Shown here: piece by piece, positions 7,752 through 16,056 of the stretch
Numbering within the stretch: position 1 is the stretch's first letter
Layout: every line of letters starts with the position of its first letter
From: an uncultured Paludibaculum sp.
GTDB taxonomy: Bacteria > Acidobacteriota > Terriglobia > Bryobacterales > Bryobacteraceae
DNA length: 64,000 bases
Direction: 5' to 3'
Assembly (NCBI RefSeq): GCF_963665245.1
Contig: NZ_OY762267.1
Location: forward strand, 4,002,001-4,066,000
Translations under genes and position numbers: made by a program
The notes under the pieces: generated by a model
The model's database searches: none
The model's input: only the letters and a program-made list of their open reading frames with translations
Told to the model about the DNA's origin: nothing

Positions 7752-8756
7752 ATGAGTAAACTCCGCGTCGCAGTTGTGTACGGCGGCCGCAGCGGCGAGC
7801 ATGAAGTCTCCATCCGCTCGGCCCAGGCCATCATGGCCGCGCTCAGTCCCGAGATCTATGAGGTGCTGCCGTTCCTCATTACGAAGGAGGGCAAGTGGGA
7901 GCCGCGGCCGATTCTGCCCGAGCCGGGTGGCAACGAAGGCATCGACGTCGTGTTTCCCGTGCTGCATGGCACGTTCGGCGAGGACGGCACCATCCAGGGC
8001 CTGTTCGAGATGGCCGATCTGCCATACGTGGGCCCGGGTGTCTTCGGTTCGGCCGCGTCGATGGACAAGGAACACTTCAAGCGGCTGAGCATTGAGCGCG
8101 GCCTGCCTGTTGTCGAGTACGCCATTGTTCACACCGGCAATCCGCACAAGGCCATCGAGTGGGATGAGGTACTAAAGCAACTGGTCGACCGTTTTGGCCT
8201 GCCGGTGTTCGTGAAGCCCTGCAACCTGGGCTCGTCGGTGGGCGTGGCCAAGGCACACACCCCGGAAGAGCTGCGGGCGGCGATCGAGGATGCCGGCCGC
8301 TACGATCTGAAGGTGCTGGTGGAACGCGCCATCGTGGGCCAGGAGGTGGAGTGCGCCGTATTGGGCAACTACCGCCCGCAAGCATCCACACCGTGCGAGA
8401 TCCTGCCGTCGAAGGAGTTCTACGACTACGACGACAAATACCTGCTGGACCAGGCACGCACGGTCATCCCGCCCAACCTGAGCGAGGAGACCATCGCGGA
8501 GGTCCAGCGGCTGGCCATCGAGTGCTTCCAGGCGATGGATTGCAGCGGCATGAGCCGCGTCGACTTCCTCATCGAGAAGTCGACGGGCAAAATCTACATC
8601 AACGAGATCAACACCATCCCCGGCTTCACGTCCATCAGCATGTACCCGAAGATGTGGGAGCATGCGGGCTGCCCGTTCGACATGCTGGTGGGCATGTTGC
8701 TCAGCCTCGCGATGGAGCGTCACAGTTTGCGCCAGGCTCTGCGCTACGAACGATGA
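7752..8756 (+). CDS. ddl: D-alanine--D-alanine ligase
   Basis: ATP-grasp ligase making the D-Ala-D-Ala dipeptide for peptidoglycan. Motifs: N-terminal 'VVYGGRSGEHEVSIRSAQ', 'FPVLHGTFGEDGTIQG' (about 72-87), the ATP-grasp strand 'VFVKPCNLGSSVGVAK', 'LVERAIVGQEVECAVLG', and the Mg-site 'SRVDFLI...INEINTIPGFT'. The 'EFYDYDDKY' omega-loop has Tyr-Asp as in D-Ala-D-Ala (not D-Ala-D-Lac) ligases. 334 residues is normal. It begins ten bases after rocF and overlaps the protease gene by four bases (ATGA). Confidence 0.95.
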   Translation: MSKLRVAVVYGGRSGEHEVSIRSAQAIMAALSPEIYEVLPFLITKEGKWEPRPILPEPGGNEGIDVVFPVLHGTFGEDGTIQGLFEMADLPYVGPGVFGSAASMDKEHFKRLSIERGLPVVEYAIVHTGNPHKAIEWDEVLKQLVDRFGLPVFVKPCNLGSSVGVAKAHTPEELRAAIEDAGRYDLKVLVERAIVGQEVECAVLGNYRPQASTPCEILPSKEFYDYDDKYLLDQARTVIPPNLSEETIAEVQRLAIECFQAMDCSGMSRVDFLIEKSTGKIYINEINTIPGFTSISMYPKMWEHAGCPFDMLVGMLLSLAMERHSLRQALRYER

Positions 8757-10252
8757 GACGGCTGGCCGTACTCCTGCTGGCGGCCCTGCTGCCGCTGGCC
8801 GCGCAGGCTCCGCCACCCGCCAATCCGAACCGGCCGCTGCCCGATACGGAAGAGTTGGAGCGCGAGCTGAAACGCGTGATCGAGGTCTACTTGATCGCCA
8901 ACGAGAACCTGGCCGATCCGGTGAATCCCGACGTGGCATTCTATGGCGGCGCGATTCCTGGCATGCTGCGGCGCCTGGATCCGCACTCCATCTTTTTCGA
9001 CAAGAATCAGTTCCAGCAACTGCAGGAGATGGAACGCAGCGTCACCAAGGGCTTTGGCAGTGTGGTGAGTGTGCTGCCGGGCCGCGTGATCGTGTTGCAG
9101 ACACTACCCGGCACGCCGTCGCAGAAGTCCGGCCTCCAGCCAGGCGATGAAATTGTCGGTGTCAACAACATCGCGTTCGCCAATCTCGACCTGGAGCAAC
9201 TGGTGCAGGTGCTCTCGGTCACGCGGCAGCAGCAGGCGCAGATCGCCGTGCGGCGGCAGGGAACCGCGGGGCTGATGTTCTTCACGCTGACTCCGGAGGA
9301 GTTGCAGTCGCCCTCCGTCGACCGCACGTTCCTGCTGGAGCCGGGCATCGGCTATGTGCGTGCCACCAGCTTTGACACGAACACGGCGACGCTCATCCAG
9401 GAGGCCATCGAGAGCCTGGGCGGCGCCAAACTGAAGGGGCTGGTGCTGGATCTGCGCGAGAATCCGGGCGGTGTCCTGCAAGCCGGCCTGGCCACGGCGG
9501 CCCTCTTCTTGAAGCCGGGTACACGCATCCTCAGCGCTCGCGGCCGCAGCACTGAGACCGAGAACATCGAGGTACCCAAGGAAGCGAAGCCGTACGAGTT
9601 CAAGCTCGCCGTGCTGGTGAACTCGAAGACCGCCAGTGCGTCGGAGATTGTCGCCGGCGCGGTTCAGGATAACGACCGCGGGATGGTGGTGGGCGAGACC
9701 ACCTATGGCAAGGGTCTGGTGCAGCGCGTCTTCCCGTTGAGCGACAACGCCGGCCTGGCACTGACCACGGCGTTCTACTACACACCCAGCGGCCGCAGCA
9801 TTCAGAAGCCGCTGAAGGATAACGAACTGGCGGCGGCCACGGCTACGACGCGGCCCGAGTTCAAGACGGCCGGCGGCCGTACGGTTCGCGGCGGCGGAGG
9901 CATTGAGCCAGACCACGTGGTCTACCCTGAGCGGCCCAGCCGTTTTCGCTTCGTATTGGAGACCTCGGCCAGCTTTGCGGGCTACTCCACCGAGTGGCTG
10001 GCCGGGCATCGTGCCGACGCGAACCGCGACATGGAGATCACGGGCACGATGCTGGATGAGTTCCAGTTGTGGCTGTCGAAGCGGAACATCCGTCCGGGCC
10101 TGGCCGAGTGGACAGCCGAGCGGGAGTACGTCCGCCGGCGCCTGAAACAGGAGATTCTGAATCAGTCGGTCAGCGTTGCTTCCGGCGACGAGATCGAGCT
10201 TCGGAACGATCCTGTGGTTCGGCGGGCTCTGGCAGCGTTTCAGGCGCCCTGA
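8753..10252 (+). CDS. S41 family C-terminal processing protease with PDZ domain
   Basis: Secreted carboxyl-terminal processing peptidase of 499 residues. A signal peptide (MRRLAVLLLAALLPLAAQA) is followed by a helical pro-region, a PDZ domain (about residues 90-180, 'GLQPGDEIVGVNN') and the S41 catalytic domain with the Ser-Lys dyad: S297 in 'TASASEI' and K320 in 'YGKGLVQ'. The reading frame is open further upstream, but the ATG at 8753 overlaps the ddl stop and is followed directly by the signal peptide, so it is chosen. The last 83 bases overlap, in antisense, the tail of the convergent membrane-protein gene. Confidence 0.92.
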   Translation: MRRLAVLLLAALLPLAAQAPPPANPNRPLPDTEELERELKRVIEVYLIANENLADPVNPDVAFYGGAIPGMLRRLDPHSIFFDKNQFQQLQEMERSVTKGFGSVVSVLPGRVIVLQTLPGTPSQKSGLQPGDEIVGVNNIAFANLDLEQLVQVLSVTRQQQAQIAVRRQGTAGLMFFTLTPEELQSPSVDRTFLLEPGIGYVRATSFDTNTATLIQEAIESLGGAKLKGLVLDLRENPGGVLQAGLATAALFLKPGTRILSARGRSTETENIEVPKEAKPYEFKLAVLVNSKTASASEIVAGAVQDNDRGMVVGETTYGKGLVQRVFPLSDNAGLALTTAFYYTPSGRSIQKPLKDNELAAATATTRPEFKTAGGRTVRGGGGIEPDHVVYPERPSRFRFVLETSASFAGYSTEWLAGHRADANRDMEITGTMLDEFQLWLSKRNIRPGLAEWTAEREYVRRRLKQEILNQSVSVASGDEIELRNDPVVRRALAAFQAP

Positions 10253-11558
10253 TCAACAGTACTCCGGCAAACAGCAGCGGGGCAAGAAGCTGCACCAGCT
10301 TGCGGTCGAGCGCCGTGTCGATCTGCCAGCCACTCGACGGCGGCGTGATCCAGAGAACAATCAGGTCCACCACCAGCAGCAGAGCCGGCGCGGCCAACGG
10401 CCACCACGGGCCGCGCGGCGCCCGTAGCTTGAGAATGAGCGCCAGGGCGGCGAACAGCAGCACGGGATGCGCGGGGAAGTCGCCCATTTCCACCAACGAA
10501 TCCACGAAGTTCTTGAGCACCGCGCCACCGCGCCCCAGATCGGCCAGCAGGGCAAACGAGAGTCCATCCGTCTTCGGCGCCAGCAACAACGGGAAACTCA
10601 CGGCCAGCAAGGCCGCCGGCAGTGCGCCGCCCAGCCACGCAATGGCCTTGGCCCGCGCCTGCCACGCCAGCGCGCCGGCCAGCAGGACGAAGAACACAGC
10701 ACCTTCATTCTTGATGGAGGCCGCCAGAGCAGCGAGCAGTCCGCTCAACGCGAGCGCACCCGGCTCCCAGTTCCTACGTTGGGCCAGAGCCGCGACAATG
10801 AGCGAGGCGAGCATCAGGCAGCCCAACGGGACGTCGGCGTATTGACCCGGAGCCTGGCGCCACAGCGGTGTCGCCGTCAGCAGAATCAAGCCGCCCAACC
10901 AGCCCAAGGCGGGGCCGCGCAACAGAGCCAAAGCAAAGCCAAGCAGCAGCGGGGTGCCCGTACCCAGCAGAAACGAGGCGACAATGGGCACCCGCGGATC
11001 GCCCACCGCACCACCGTACGTCCAGCCTCGCGCCACCACGGCGGGCCAGAGGAGGGGCGTACCCGGGTCGGCTAAACCGTAGTCGGGCGTAATGGCCAGG
11101 CGCCACGTGGAGGCGTTCGTGAGGAACTTCGCGCGCAGGTTCCAGACGGACCACGCGTCCCAATTGCCCTGGGGATTCCCATTAGTGAAGGCAAAGAACC
11201 CGGTGACGAACAGGACCATGCCCACCCCGAAGGCAAGGGCTGCCATCCAGGCCCATTGGAATGCAGGCCGCTCGGCAGGTTCCTCGGCATCAGCGGGCGA
11301 ATTGCGGCGGACGAACCAGCCCGCCAGGCCACAGACCGCTAGTATCACGTCAGCAACATATACGGCCGTCTGCGTCCCGACGCCGGCCCATAGCAGTGTG
11401 AAGAATAAGGCGGCGGTCGCCGCCAATCCAACCGGAAGTGCGAGCAAGGCCTCCAGGATCCATGCCATCCAGCGCGGCCCTAGACCGCCGCAGGCCCGAG
11501 AGGCCCGCACCCACGGCCAGCCGATAGCCCACGCCAGGAGAAGGGAGAAGACGCCCAT
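10170..11558 (-). CDS. Multi-pass membrane protein, glycosyltransferase-39/83-like
   Basis: About 462 residues with roughly ten to twelve predicted membrane segments. The first extracytoplasmic loop contains 'GNWDAWSVWNLRAKFL', resembling the DxW/Asp-containing loop of dolichyl-phosphate-mannose-type GT-C transferases, so it may transfer a lipid-linked sugar in the periplasm; no donor can be named. The ATG at 11558 lies four bases after the upstream gene's stop, and an in-frame GTG further upstream would overlap that gene. The C-terminal ~25 residues are basic and low in complexity and overlap the protease gene in antisense; they may be dispensable. Confidence 0.7.
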   Translation of the reverse strand: MGVFSLLLAWAIGWPWVRASRACGGLGPRWMAWILEALLALPVGLAATAALFFTLLWAGVGTQTAVYVADVILAVCGLAGWFVRRNSPADAEEPAERPAFQWAWMAALAFGVGMVLFVTGFFAFTNGNPQGNWDAWSVWNLRAKFLTNASTWRLAITPDYGLADPGTPLLWPAVVARGWTYGGAVGDPRVPIVASFLLGTGTPLLLGFALALLRGPALGWLGGLILLTATPLWRQAPGQYADVPLGCLMLASLIVAALAQRRNWEPGALALSGLLAALAASIKNEGAVFFVLLAGALAWQARAKAIAWLGGALPAALLAVSFPLLLAPKTDGLSFALLADLGRGGAVLKNFVDSLVEMGDFPAHPVLLFAALALILKLRAPRGPWWPLAAPALLLVVDLIVLWITPPSSGWQIDTALDRKLVQLLAPLLFAGVLLIRAPETLPEPAEPQDRSEARSRRRKQR

Positions 11559-11562
11559 GGTG

Positions 11563-12003
11563 TCAGCGAACCTCCCGGCGATAGAGACCCACGGAACTAC
11601 CAAGGTTCTCCACCAGGACGAGGCCTCGAGACTGACCCTCCGCCGCCAGATCGGCCTTATTGGAGGAAAGCGCGCCGATCCACCACACCGGCTTCCATTT
11701 GTCTTTCATTGGTACCAGCACACGCGGGGCAACGGCGTACTGCGTGTAGGCAAAGGCGGCCTGTTCCGACAGGTCACTGTCCGGAAGGTCGGAGAAATAG
11801 CCGACTTTTTCAGTGGCGGGGATCCGCGTCAGCACGGGCTGGAGCCGCTCCTGCTGGGCCATGACGTGGAACGGATCGTGGAATTGCGTGGCGTACTGGT
11901 CAGACAGGCCGTACTGCTGCAGCGCGCCAAGCAACGCTACCGCAGCCACGGCAGCCACTCCGGCCAGCGCCCGGGGGCCGGTCGTACGGTCTTGCACAGG
12001 CAT
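11563..12003 (-). CDS. Hypothetical single-pass membrane protein
   Basis: About 146 residues: a short cytoplasmic start, one hydrophobic helix ('ALAGVAAVAAVALLGALQ', residues 11-28), then a soluble part with 'VGYFSDLP' and 'WWIGALSSNKADLA'. I do not recognise a family. It is sandwiched with four-base spacing in front of the GT-C-like gene and 31 bases after a metallopeptidase gene, so it probably works with the membrane protein. ATG at 12003 is preferred over a TTG nine bases upstream. Confidence 0.7.
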   Translation of the reverse strand: MPVQDRTTGPRALAGVAAVAAVALLGALQQYGLSDQYATQFHDPFHVMAQQERLQPVLTRIPATEKVGYFSDLPDSDLSEQAAFAYTQYAVAPRVLVPMKDKWKPVWWIGALSSNKADLAAEGQSRGLVLVENLGSSVGLYRREVR

Positions 12004-12034
12004 AGGTTGCAACCCACAAGTATAGCCGCCCGGC

Positions 12035-12403
12035 TTACAGACCTCGAAGCCGCCTCAACCGTTGACGGCGCCGCCGTTCCGCGCGCAGAACCTGTTGTTC
12101 ATCGAGCCCGAAATAGTGCGCGACTTCGTGCCAGATGGTCTCTTCGACCAGTTGGCGCAATTCGGCGTCACCGTGGGCCAGGCGTTCGTGCGGTCCCTGA
12201 TAGATAGTGATGCGATCGGGCATGGAGAACGCGTGGCCGGAGGTACGCTCCGTCCGAGGCCGGCCCTCGTACAAACCCAGCAGCCCCGGCTCGCGAGGTT
12301 CCGGTTCCACCAGGAAGACCAGATTCGAGAGTTGCCGCCGGAAGCGCGGAGGGATGATCTCCATGCACTCTTCCACAAGCTGGTCGAATTCCCGAGGGGT
12401 CAT
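12035..12403 (-). CDS. Minimal zinc metallopeptidase family protein (DUF1025/zincin-like)
   Basis: 122-residue small zincin. The zinc-binding helix 'HEVAHYFGLDE' (residues 92-102) gives HExxH plus the family's downstream acidic residue, and the N-terminal part 'PREFDQLVEECMEIIPPRFR' plus 'ITIYQGPHER' match the widespread possum-like metallopeptidase family. The physiological substrate is unknown for the family. First gene of a three-gene minus-strand operon with the two membrane proteins. Confidence 0.88.
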   Translation of the reverse strand: MTPREFDQLVEECMEIIPPRFRRQLSNLVFLVEPEPREPGLLGLYEGRPRTERTSGHAFSMPDRITIYQGPHERLAHGDAELRQLVEETIWHEVAHYFGLDEQQVLRAERRRRQRLRRLRGL

Positions 12404-12594
12404 GACGTTTGGATTGTAGCGGGAGAGTCAAGGCGGCGGGTAGCCGTCAGGCTTCAGCTCTCAGCCGTTAGTCCGGGCACCCAAGCCGGAGGATCAATCG
12501 ATAATGCGTGAGATACCTACCCATCTCATGGCACCACTTCGGTGAAGGGTAACGTGTCGCCGCTATTCCGGAAGGTAACGACTGAGAGGTTGAA
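12404..12594. other. Intergenic region with one arm of an inverted AGCTGA-type repeat
   Basis: No coding potential seen. Bases 12454-12465 (TCAGCTCTCAGC) are the exact reverse complement of 13084-13095, so the four-helix-bundle gene and its decayed copy are flanked by inverted short repeats. No promoter-like pair is clear; a purine-rich GAGAGG lies just before the next ATG. Confidence 0.5.
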
Positions 12595-12954
12595 ATGAAG
12601 GATTTCCGCGAACTGAAGGTCTGGGAGAAAGCGCACCGGCTTACGCTGGTGGTCTACAGGAACACAGCCGCCTTCCCGCGTGAGGAGATGTACGGCCTAA
12701 CGAGTCAACTGCGCAGAGCCACCTCCTCCATCCCTGCCAACCTGGCGGAAGGATGCGGCCGCAGCGGCGATGCGGGATTCGCCCGCTTCTGCACCATCGC
12801 TCTCGGCTCAGCAAGCGAGGTGGAGTATCATCTGCTGCTGGCAAGAGACCTCAACCTGCTCAAACCAAAAGAATTTAAAGACTTAACTCGTCGTACCACC
12901 GAGGCAAAGCGCATGCTGACATCGCTAATCCAGAAGCTGAAGGCTCCGGGCTGA
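12595..12954 (+). CDS. Four-helix bundle protein (23S rRNA intervening-sequence protein family)
   Basis: 119 residues, matching the S23/IVP four-helix-bundle family: start 'FRELKVWEKAHRLTL', central 'LRRATSSIPANLAEGCGR' and end 'EAKRMLTSLIQKLKA'. The fold is shared with the Avd accessory protein of diversity-generating retroelements, but no reverse transcriptase or template/variable repeats are visible. Stand-alone copies are common in acidobacterial genomes and their role is not established. The ATG at 12595 follows a GAGAGG sequence. A fragment of a second copy lies just downstream (13024-13095). Confidence 0.9.
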   Translation: MKDFRELKVWEKAHRLTLVVYRNTAAFPREEMYGLTSQLRRATSSIPANLAEGCGRSGDAGFARFCTIALGSASEVEYHLLLARDLNLLKPKEFKDLTRRTTEAKRMLTSLIQKLKAPG

Positions 12955-13023
12955 TCATTGCGAATTAGCGATATTGCCGGGCGCAAGCTATCGGCGATCA
13001 GCCTTCGGCTGCCGGGTCCTTGC

Positions 13024-13095
13024 GGGATAGCGACCAGCACCGCGGTACGCCGGATCTTGACATCGCTAGTCCAAAAGCTGAAAGCTGAGAGCTGA
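13024..13095 (+). pseudogene. 3' remnant of a second four-helix-bundle gene
   Basis: Bases 13058-13086 match 12917-12945, the end of the intact gene, at 26 of 29 positions. Read in frame the remnant gives 'VRRILTSLVQKLKAES' and a TGA at 13093-13095, closely matching the intact protein's 'EAKRMLTSLIQKLKA'. The 5' part of the copy is missing. Its stop codon shares a base with the ATG of the ferredoxin gene. Confidence 0.65.
13084..13095 (+). repeat. Inverted-repeat arm GCTGAGAGCTGA
   Basis: Exact reverse complement of 12454-12465, 618 bases away. The following bases continue as an AGCTGA-like short repeat that runs into the ferredoxin start codon. Confidence 0.6.
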
Positions 13096-13472
13096 TGGCT
13101 GATAGCTCTACGCCCGACCGCCTCCAGAAAATCGCTTCCTCCTACGGCATCGGCGAACTCCAGCGCCACATCTTCCTCTGCTCCGACCAGACCAACCCCA
13201 AGTGTTGCACCAAGGAACAGGGGCTCGAGTCGTGGGACTACCTGAAGTCCCAGCTCAAGGAACTAGGCTGCAAGGACATCTATCGATCCAAAGCCAACTG
13301 CCTGCGCATCTGCGAGCAGGGGCCCATCGCCGTCGTCTATCCCGAGGGCGTGTGGTACCGCAATGCCACTCCGGCCGCACTGGAGCGCATCATCCAGGAA
13401 CATCTCATCGGTGGGCAGCCAGTGGAAGAGTTGGTCTTCGCTCGCGATCCACTGGCGCCGCCGGAGAAGTGA
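13095..13472 (+). CDS. Thioredoxin-like [2Fe-2S] ferredoxin
   Basis: 125 residues of the thioredoxin-fold 2Fe-2S ferredoxin family (Shethna FeSII/Aquifex Fd4 type). The cluster ligands are most likely C29, C37 or C38, C69 and C73, in 'HIFLCSD', 'PKCCTK' and 'ANCLRICEQGP'; 'VYPEGVWY' follows as usual in the family. It probably transfers electrons in the cytoplasm; the partner is not evident. The first five codons are made from the AGCTGA-type repeat, so the N-terminus may have been rewritten when the upstream gene copy decayed. Confidence 0.88.
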   Translation: MADSSTPDRLQKIASSYGIGELQRHIFLCSDQTNPKCCTKEQGLESWDYLKSQLKELGCKDIYRSKANCLRICEQGPIAVVYPEGVWYRNATPAALERIIQEHLIGGQPVEELVFARDPLAPPEK

Positions 13473-13478
13473 ACTCAG

Positions 13479-13847
13479 TTACTGCGGAATCGGCATCCCC
13501 ATCTGCTTGTAGATGCCCTCGATCATGCCGATCTTGGTCTTCGCATCCTTGTTAGCCGCATCGTAGTTCAGCACTTCGCGATACTGCTTCAGCGCCGGAC
13601 GGTACTTCTGCCGCGGCGGCAGGCTTTCGTTGTACATGAAGCTGTCGCCGTACTTCAGATGCGCCTCCGCCAGGACCTTGTTTACCTCGGCGTCCTTCGG
13701 GTTCGCCTTGTGAAGAGGGTCGAGCAGCGCGAAGGCCTCTTCGAACTTGCCGGCCTTCACCTTCGCCTCCGCCTCAGTCACCTTCGGGTTGGCCGCGAGC
13801 AGGCAAGCGGCGGCCACCAATGTCATCAAAACTGTCTTTCCCAGCAT
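13479..13847 (-). CDS. Secreted TPR-like protein
   Basis: 122 residues. A signal peptide ('TVLMTLVAAACLLAANP', possibly with a lipobox-like Cys) is followed by about two tetratricopeptide-like helical pairs ('EAKVKAGKFEEAFALLDPLHKANPKDAEV', and 'ALKQYREVLNYDAANKDAKTK'). The ATG at 13847 gives a clean signal peptide; the longer frame upstream would overlap cmk. It converges on the ferredoxin gene with six bases between them and diverges from cmk with 28. Specific role unknown. Confidence 0.8.
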   Translation of the reverse strand: MLGKTVLMTLVAAACLLAANPKVTEAEAKVKAGKFEEAFALLDPLHKANPKDAEVNKVLAEAHLKYGDSFMYNESLPPRQKYRPALKQYREVLNYDAANKDAKTKIGMIEGIYKQMGMPIPQ

Positions 13848-13875
13848 AATTTCCAGTCTAGCGCGATAAACTGGG

Positions 13876-14571
13876 ATGTTAGCCTTGACGAAACGCATCA
13901 TCGTAGCCATCGACGGGCCGGCCGGCGCCGGCAAGAGTACGCTCGCCAAACGAGTGGCGGCCCGACTTTCTTTCATCTACATCGACACCGGAGCCATGTA
14001 CCGCGCCGTCGCCCTGTGGGCCCGCCGCACCGGCGTGGAGTGGACCGATCACCATCGCCTGGAACAACTGGCCCAGCAGGCCGATATCCGGTTGGAGCGC
14101 GACGGCCGTGTCCTGCTGAACGGCGAGGACGTCAGCGCCGGTATCCGCGAGCCCGAAATTTCGCAGGGCGCCTCCGTCGTCTCCGCCGTCTCTGGCGTGC
14201 GTCGCGCCCTGGTCGCCAAGCAGCAGGAGATGGGGGAGATCCATTCCGCCGTCATGGAGGGCCGTGACATCGGCACCGTCGTCTTTCCCCATGCCGAAGT
14301 GAAAGTCTTTCTCGACGCCACCCCGGAGGTCCGCGCCCAACGCCGCGTGGCCGACCTGCAGGCTCGCGGCCTTCCGGCGGACTTTGAAGAGGTCCTGCGC
14401 GAGATGAAGCAGCGGGACGACCGTGACTCCACACGCCCCGACTCGCCCCTGCGGCAGGCACCCGACGCCACTTACCTCGACTCCAGCCATATGGATGCCA
14501 ATCAGGTGGAGGAGGCGCTGCTGCGCATCGTGCGGGAACGCACCAGCAACGGAAAGGAAGCTCATCGTTGA
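13876..14571 (+). CDS. cmk: Cytidylate kinase
   Basis: Phosphorylates CMP/dCMP with ATP. P-loop 'GPAGAGKST' at residues 14-22, 'YIDTGAMYRAVAL', the conserved 'EGRDIGTVVFP' and the Arg-rich 'KQRDDRDSTRPDSPL' lid are all present. At 231 residues it is a standard bacterial Cmk. It overlaps lysC by four bases (TTGA), so the two are translationally coupled. Confidence 0.95.
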   Translation: MLALTKRIIVAIDGPAGAGKSTLAKRVAARLSFIYIDTGAMYRAVALWARRTGVEWTDHHRLEQLAQQADIRLERDGRVLLNGEDVSAGIREPEISQGASVVSAVSGVRRALVAKQQEMGEIHSAVMEGRDIGTVVFPHAEVKVFLDATPEVRAQRRVADLQARGLPADFEEVLREMKQRDDRDSTRPDSPLRQAPDATYLDSSHMDANQVEEALLRIVRERTSNGKEAHR

Positions 14572-15980
14572 AGAATCTGCTCGTGATGAAGTTCGGCGGA
14601 ACCAGCATGGGCACCGCCGAGCGGATCAAGTCGGCCGCCGCCCTCTGTGAGGATGCGCACCGCCAACGGCCTACGGTGGTTGTCGTTTCCGCCATGTCGA
14701 AGGTCACCGACATGCTGCTGGAGACCCTGCGTCACGCCGAAGGCGGCGATGAACGCGGGGTCGACGCCAACCTGGCCGCTCTCGACGCCAAGCATCGCGA
14801 CTGTTGTATCGAGCTACTTCCGGAGGATGGCGCCCGCGCCGACACTCAGACCGTTCTCGACGACATCCTGCTGGAGTTCTCACGCATCGCGCGAGGCGTG
14901 CTGATGCTCGGTGAGCGCCCTCCGCGTTCAGTCGACGAAGCCATCGCCGTGGGTGAGCGCCTTTCCTCCACGCTGATCGCCGCCTACCTGCGCACACGCG
15001 GAGTCCCGGCATTCGCGGTCAACGCCCGCGACATCGTCGTCACCGACGCGGTTTTCGGCAACGCCAGTCCGCTCATGGAACAAACCCGGGAGAGAGCCGC
15101 AAATCAGTTGAAGCCTGCCCTGGAAGAGCGGAAGTTGCCCATCCTCACGGGCTTCAACGGAGCCACGATAGACGGCCGCGCCACCACCCTTGGGCGCGGG
15201 GGCAGCGATTTCTCCGCCTCGATCATGGCCTCGGTGCTCGACGCTTCTGAGCTGTGGATCTGGAGCGACGTCGACGGCATCATGTCCGCCGACCCGCGAC
15301 TGGTACCCAACGCCAAGGTGCTGGAAGAGATCACCTACAGGGAGGCCGCCGAGTTGGCCTACAACGGCGCCAAGGTTCTGCATCCCAGAACCCTCGTCCC
15401 TCTCATGGAGAAGGACATCCCGGTTTGGAGCAAGAACAGCTTCAACCTGGATGCACCCGGCACGCGCATCGTCCCCGAAACCCGCGAAGGCCCTATCGGC
15501 CCGCGAGCCGTCACCTCGATGACAAACGTCGTCCTGGTCACGCTCGATCCGGCCAGCGCTCTGCTCAGCGGCACCAGAATCATGGCTCGTTCGTTGGATG
15601 CCCTCGCCGCGGCGAACGCCGAGGTCCTCGCGCTCACCAGTTCCAGCTACCGCCAGAACTTCTGCTTCCTGATCAGGACCTCCGAGTTGCCCGCCGTTAT
15701 CGAACGGCTGGAAGACACGTTCTCTATCGAACTCACCCACGGCTACCTGAATCCGATCGATGTCGAGCTCGACGTCGGCCTGCTGGCTATCGTCGGGGAA
15801 GGAATGAAGGGCCATCCTGGCCTCGCCGGTCGCATATTCACTGCCATCTCCCGCGAGATGGTCAACATCATCGCCATTGCCCAAGGCTCGTCCGAGCTCA
15901 CTATCGGGATCGTAGTCCGCAAGGACGGGATCGAGAAGGCCGTTCGCGCCGTCCACGCCGAGTGCGGCCTGGGCCAATAG
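14568..15980 (+). CDS. lysC: Aspartate kinase
   Basis: First step from aspartate to lysine, threonine and methionine. 470 residues: the kinase domain starts 'VMKFGGTSMG', with 'RGGSDFSASIMA' and 'WSDVDGIMSADPR' in the middle, and two C-terminal ACT regulatory domains ('SLDALAAANAEVLALTSSS' and 'VNIIAIAQGSSELTIGIVV') that would mediate feedback inhibition. The TTG start overlaps the cmk stop codon; an ATG at 14586 would remove part of the first strand. No homoserine dehydrogenase domain is fused. Confidence 0.95.
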   Translation: MKNLLVMKFGGTSMGTAERIKSAAALCEDAHRQRPTVVVVSAMSKVTDMLLETLRHAEGGDERGVDANLAALDAKHRDCCIELLPEDGARADTQTVLDDILLEFSRIARGVLMLGERPPRSVDEAIAVGERLSSTLIAAYLRTRGVPAFAVNARDIVVTDAVFGNASPLMEQTRERAANQLKPALEERKLPILTGFNGATIDGRATTLGRGGSDFSASIMASVLDASELWIWSDVDGIMSADPRLVPNAKVLEEITYREAAELAYNGAKVLHPRTLVPLMEKDIPVWSKNSFNLDAPGTRIVPETREGPIGPRAVTSMTNVVLVTLDPASALLSGTRIMARSLDALAAANAEVLALTSSSYRQNFCFLIRTSELPAVIERLEDTFSIELTHGYLNPIDVELDVGLLAIVGEGMKGHPGLAGRIFTAISREMVNIIAIAQGSSELTIGIVVRKDGIEKAVRAVHAECGLGQ

Positions 15981-15990
15981 CCCAGCCGGG

Positions 15991-16004
15991 CCCCACTTTT
16001 GGGG
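15991..16004 (+). terminator. Short GC hairpin after lysC
   Basis: CCCCA-cttt-TGGGG forms a 5-bp stem with a four-base loop 11 bases after the lysC stop. Only a weak T content follows, so termination here would be inefficient; the right arm overlaps the -35 region of the next gene. Confidence 0.3.
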
Positions 16005-16024
16005 TTAGCCGGCGGGTTTATAAT
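15997..16024 (+). promoter_or_regulatory. Putative promoter of the foldase-dedA operon
   Basis: TTTTGG, 16 bases, then a perfect TATAAT (16019-16024), 32 bases upstream of the ATG. An AGGAG ribosome-binding site at 16043-16047 follows. Confidence 0.5.
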
Positions 16025-16056
16025 AGTAGTTCTGCTTCAGCTAGGAGTTTTTTCCC

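Noticed and set aside
12595..12954. Diversity-generating retroelement accessory (Avd) gene
   Set aside because: The fold is shared, but no reverse transcriptase, template repeat or variable repeat is present nearby.
13876..14565. A 228-codon minus-strand frame across cmk
   Set aside because: Antisense to cmk, whose P-loop and catalytic motifs are complete.
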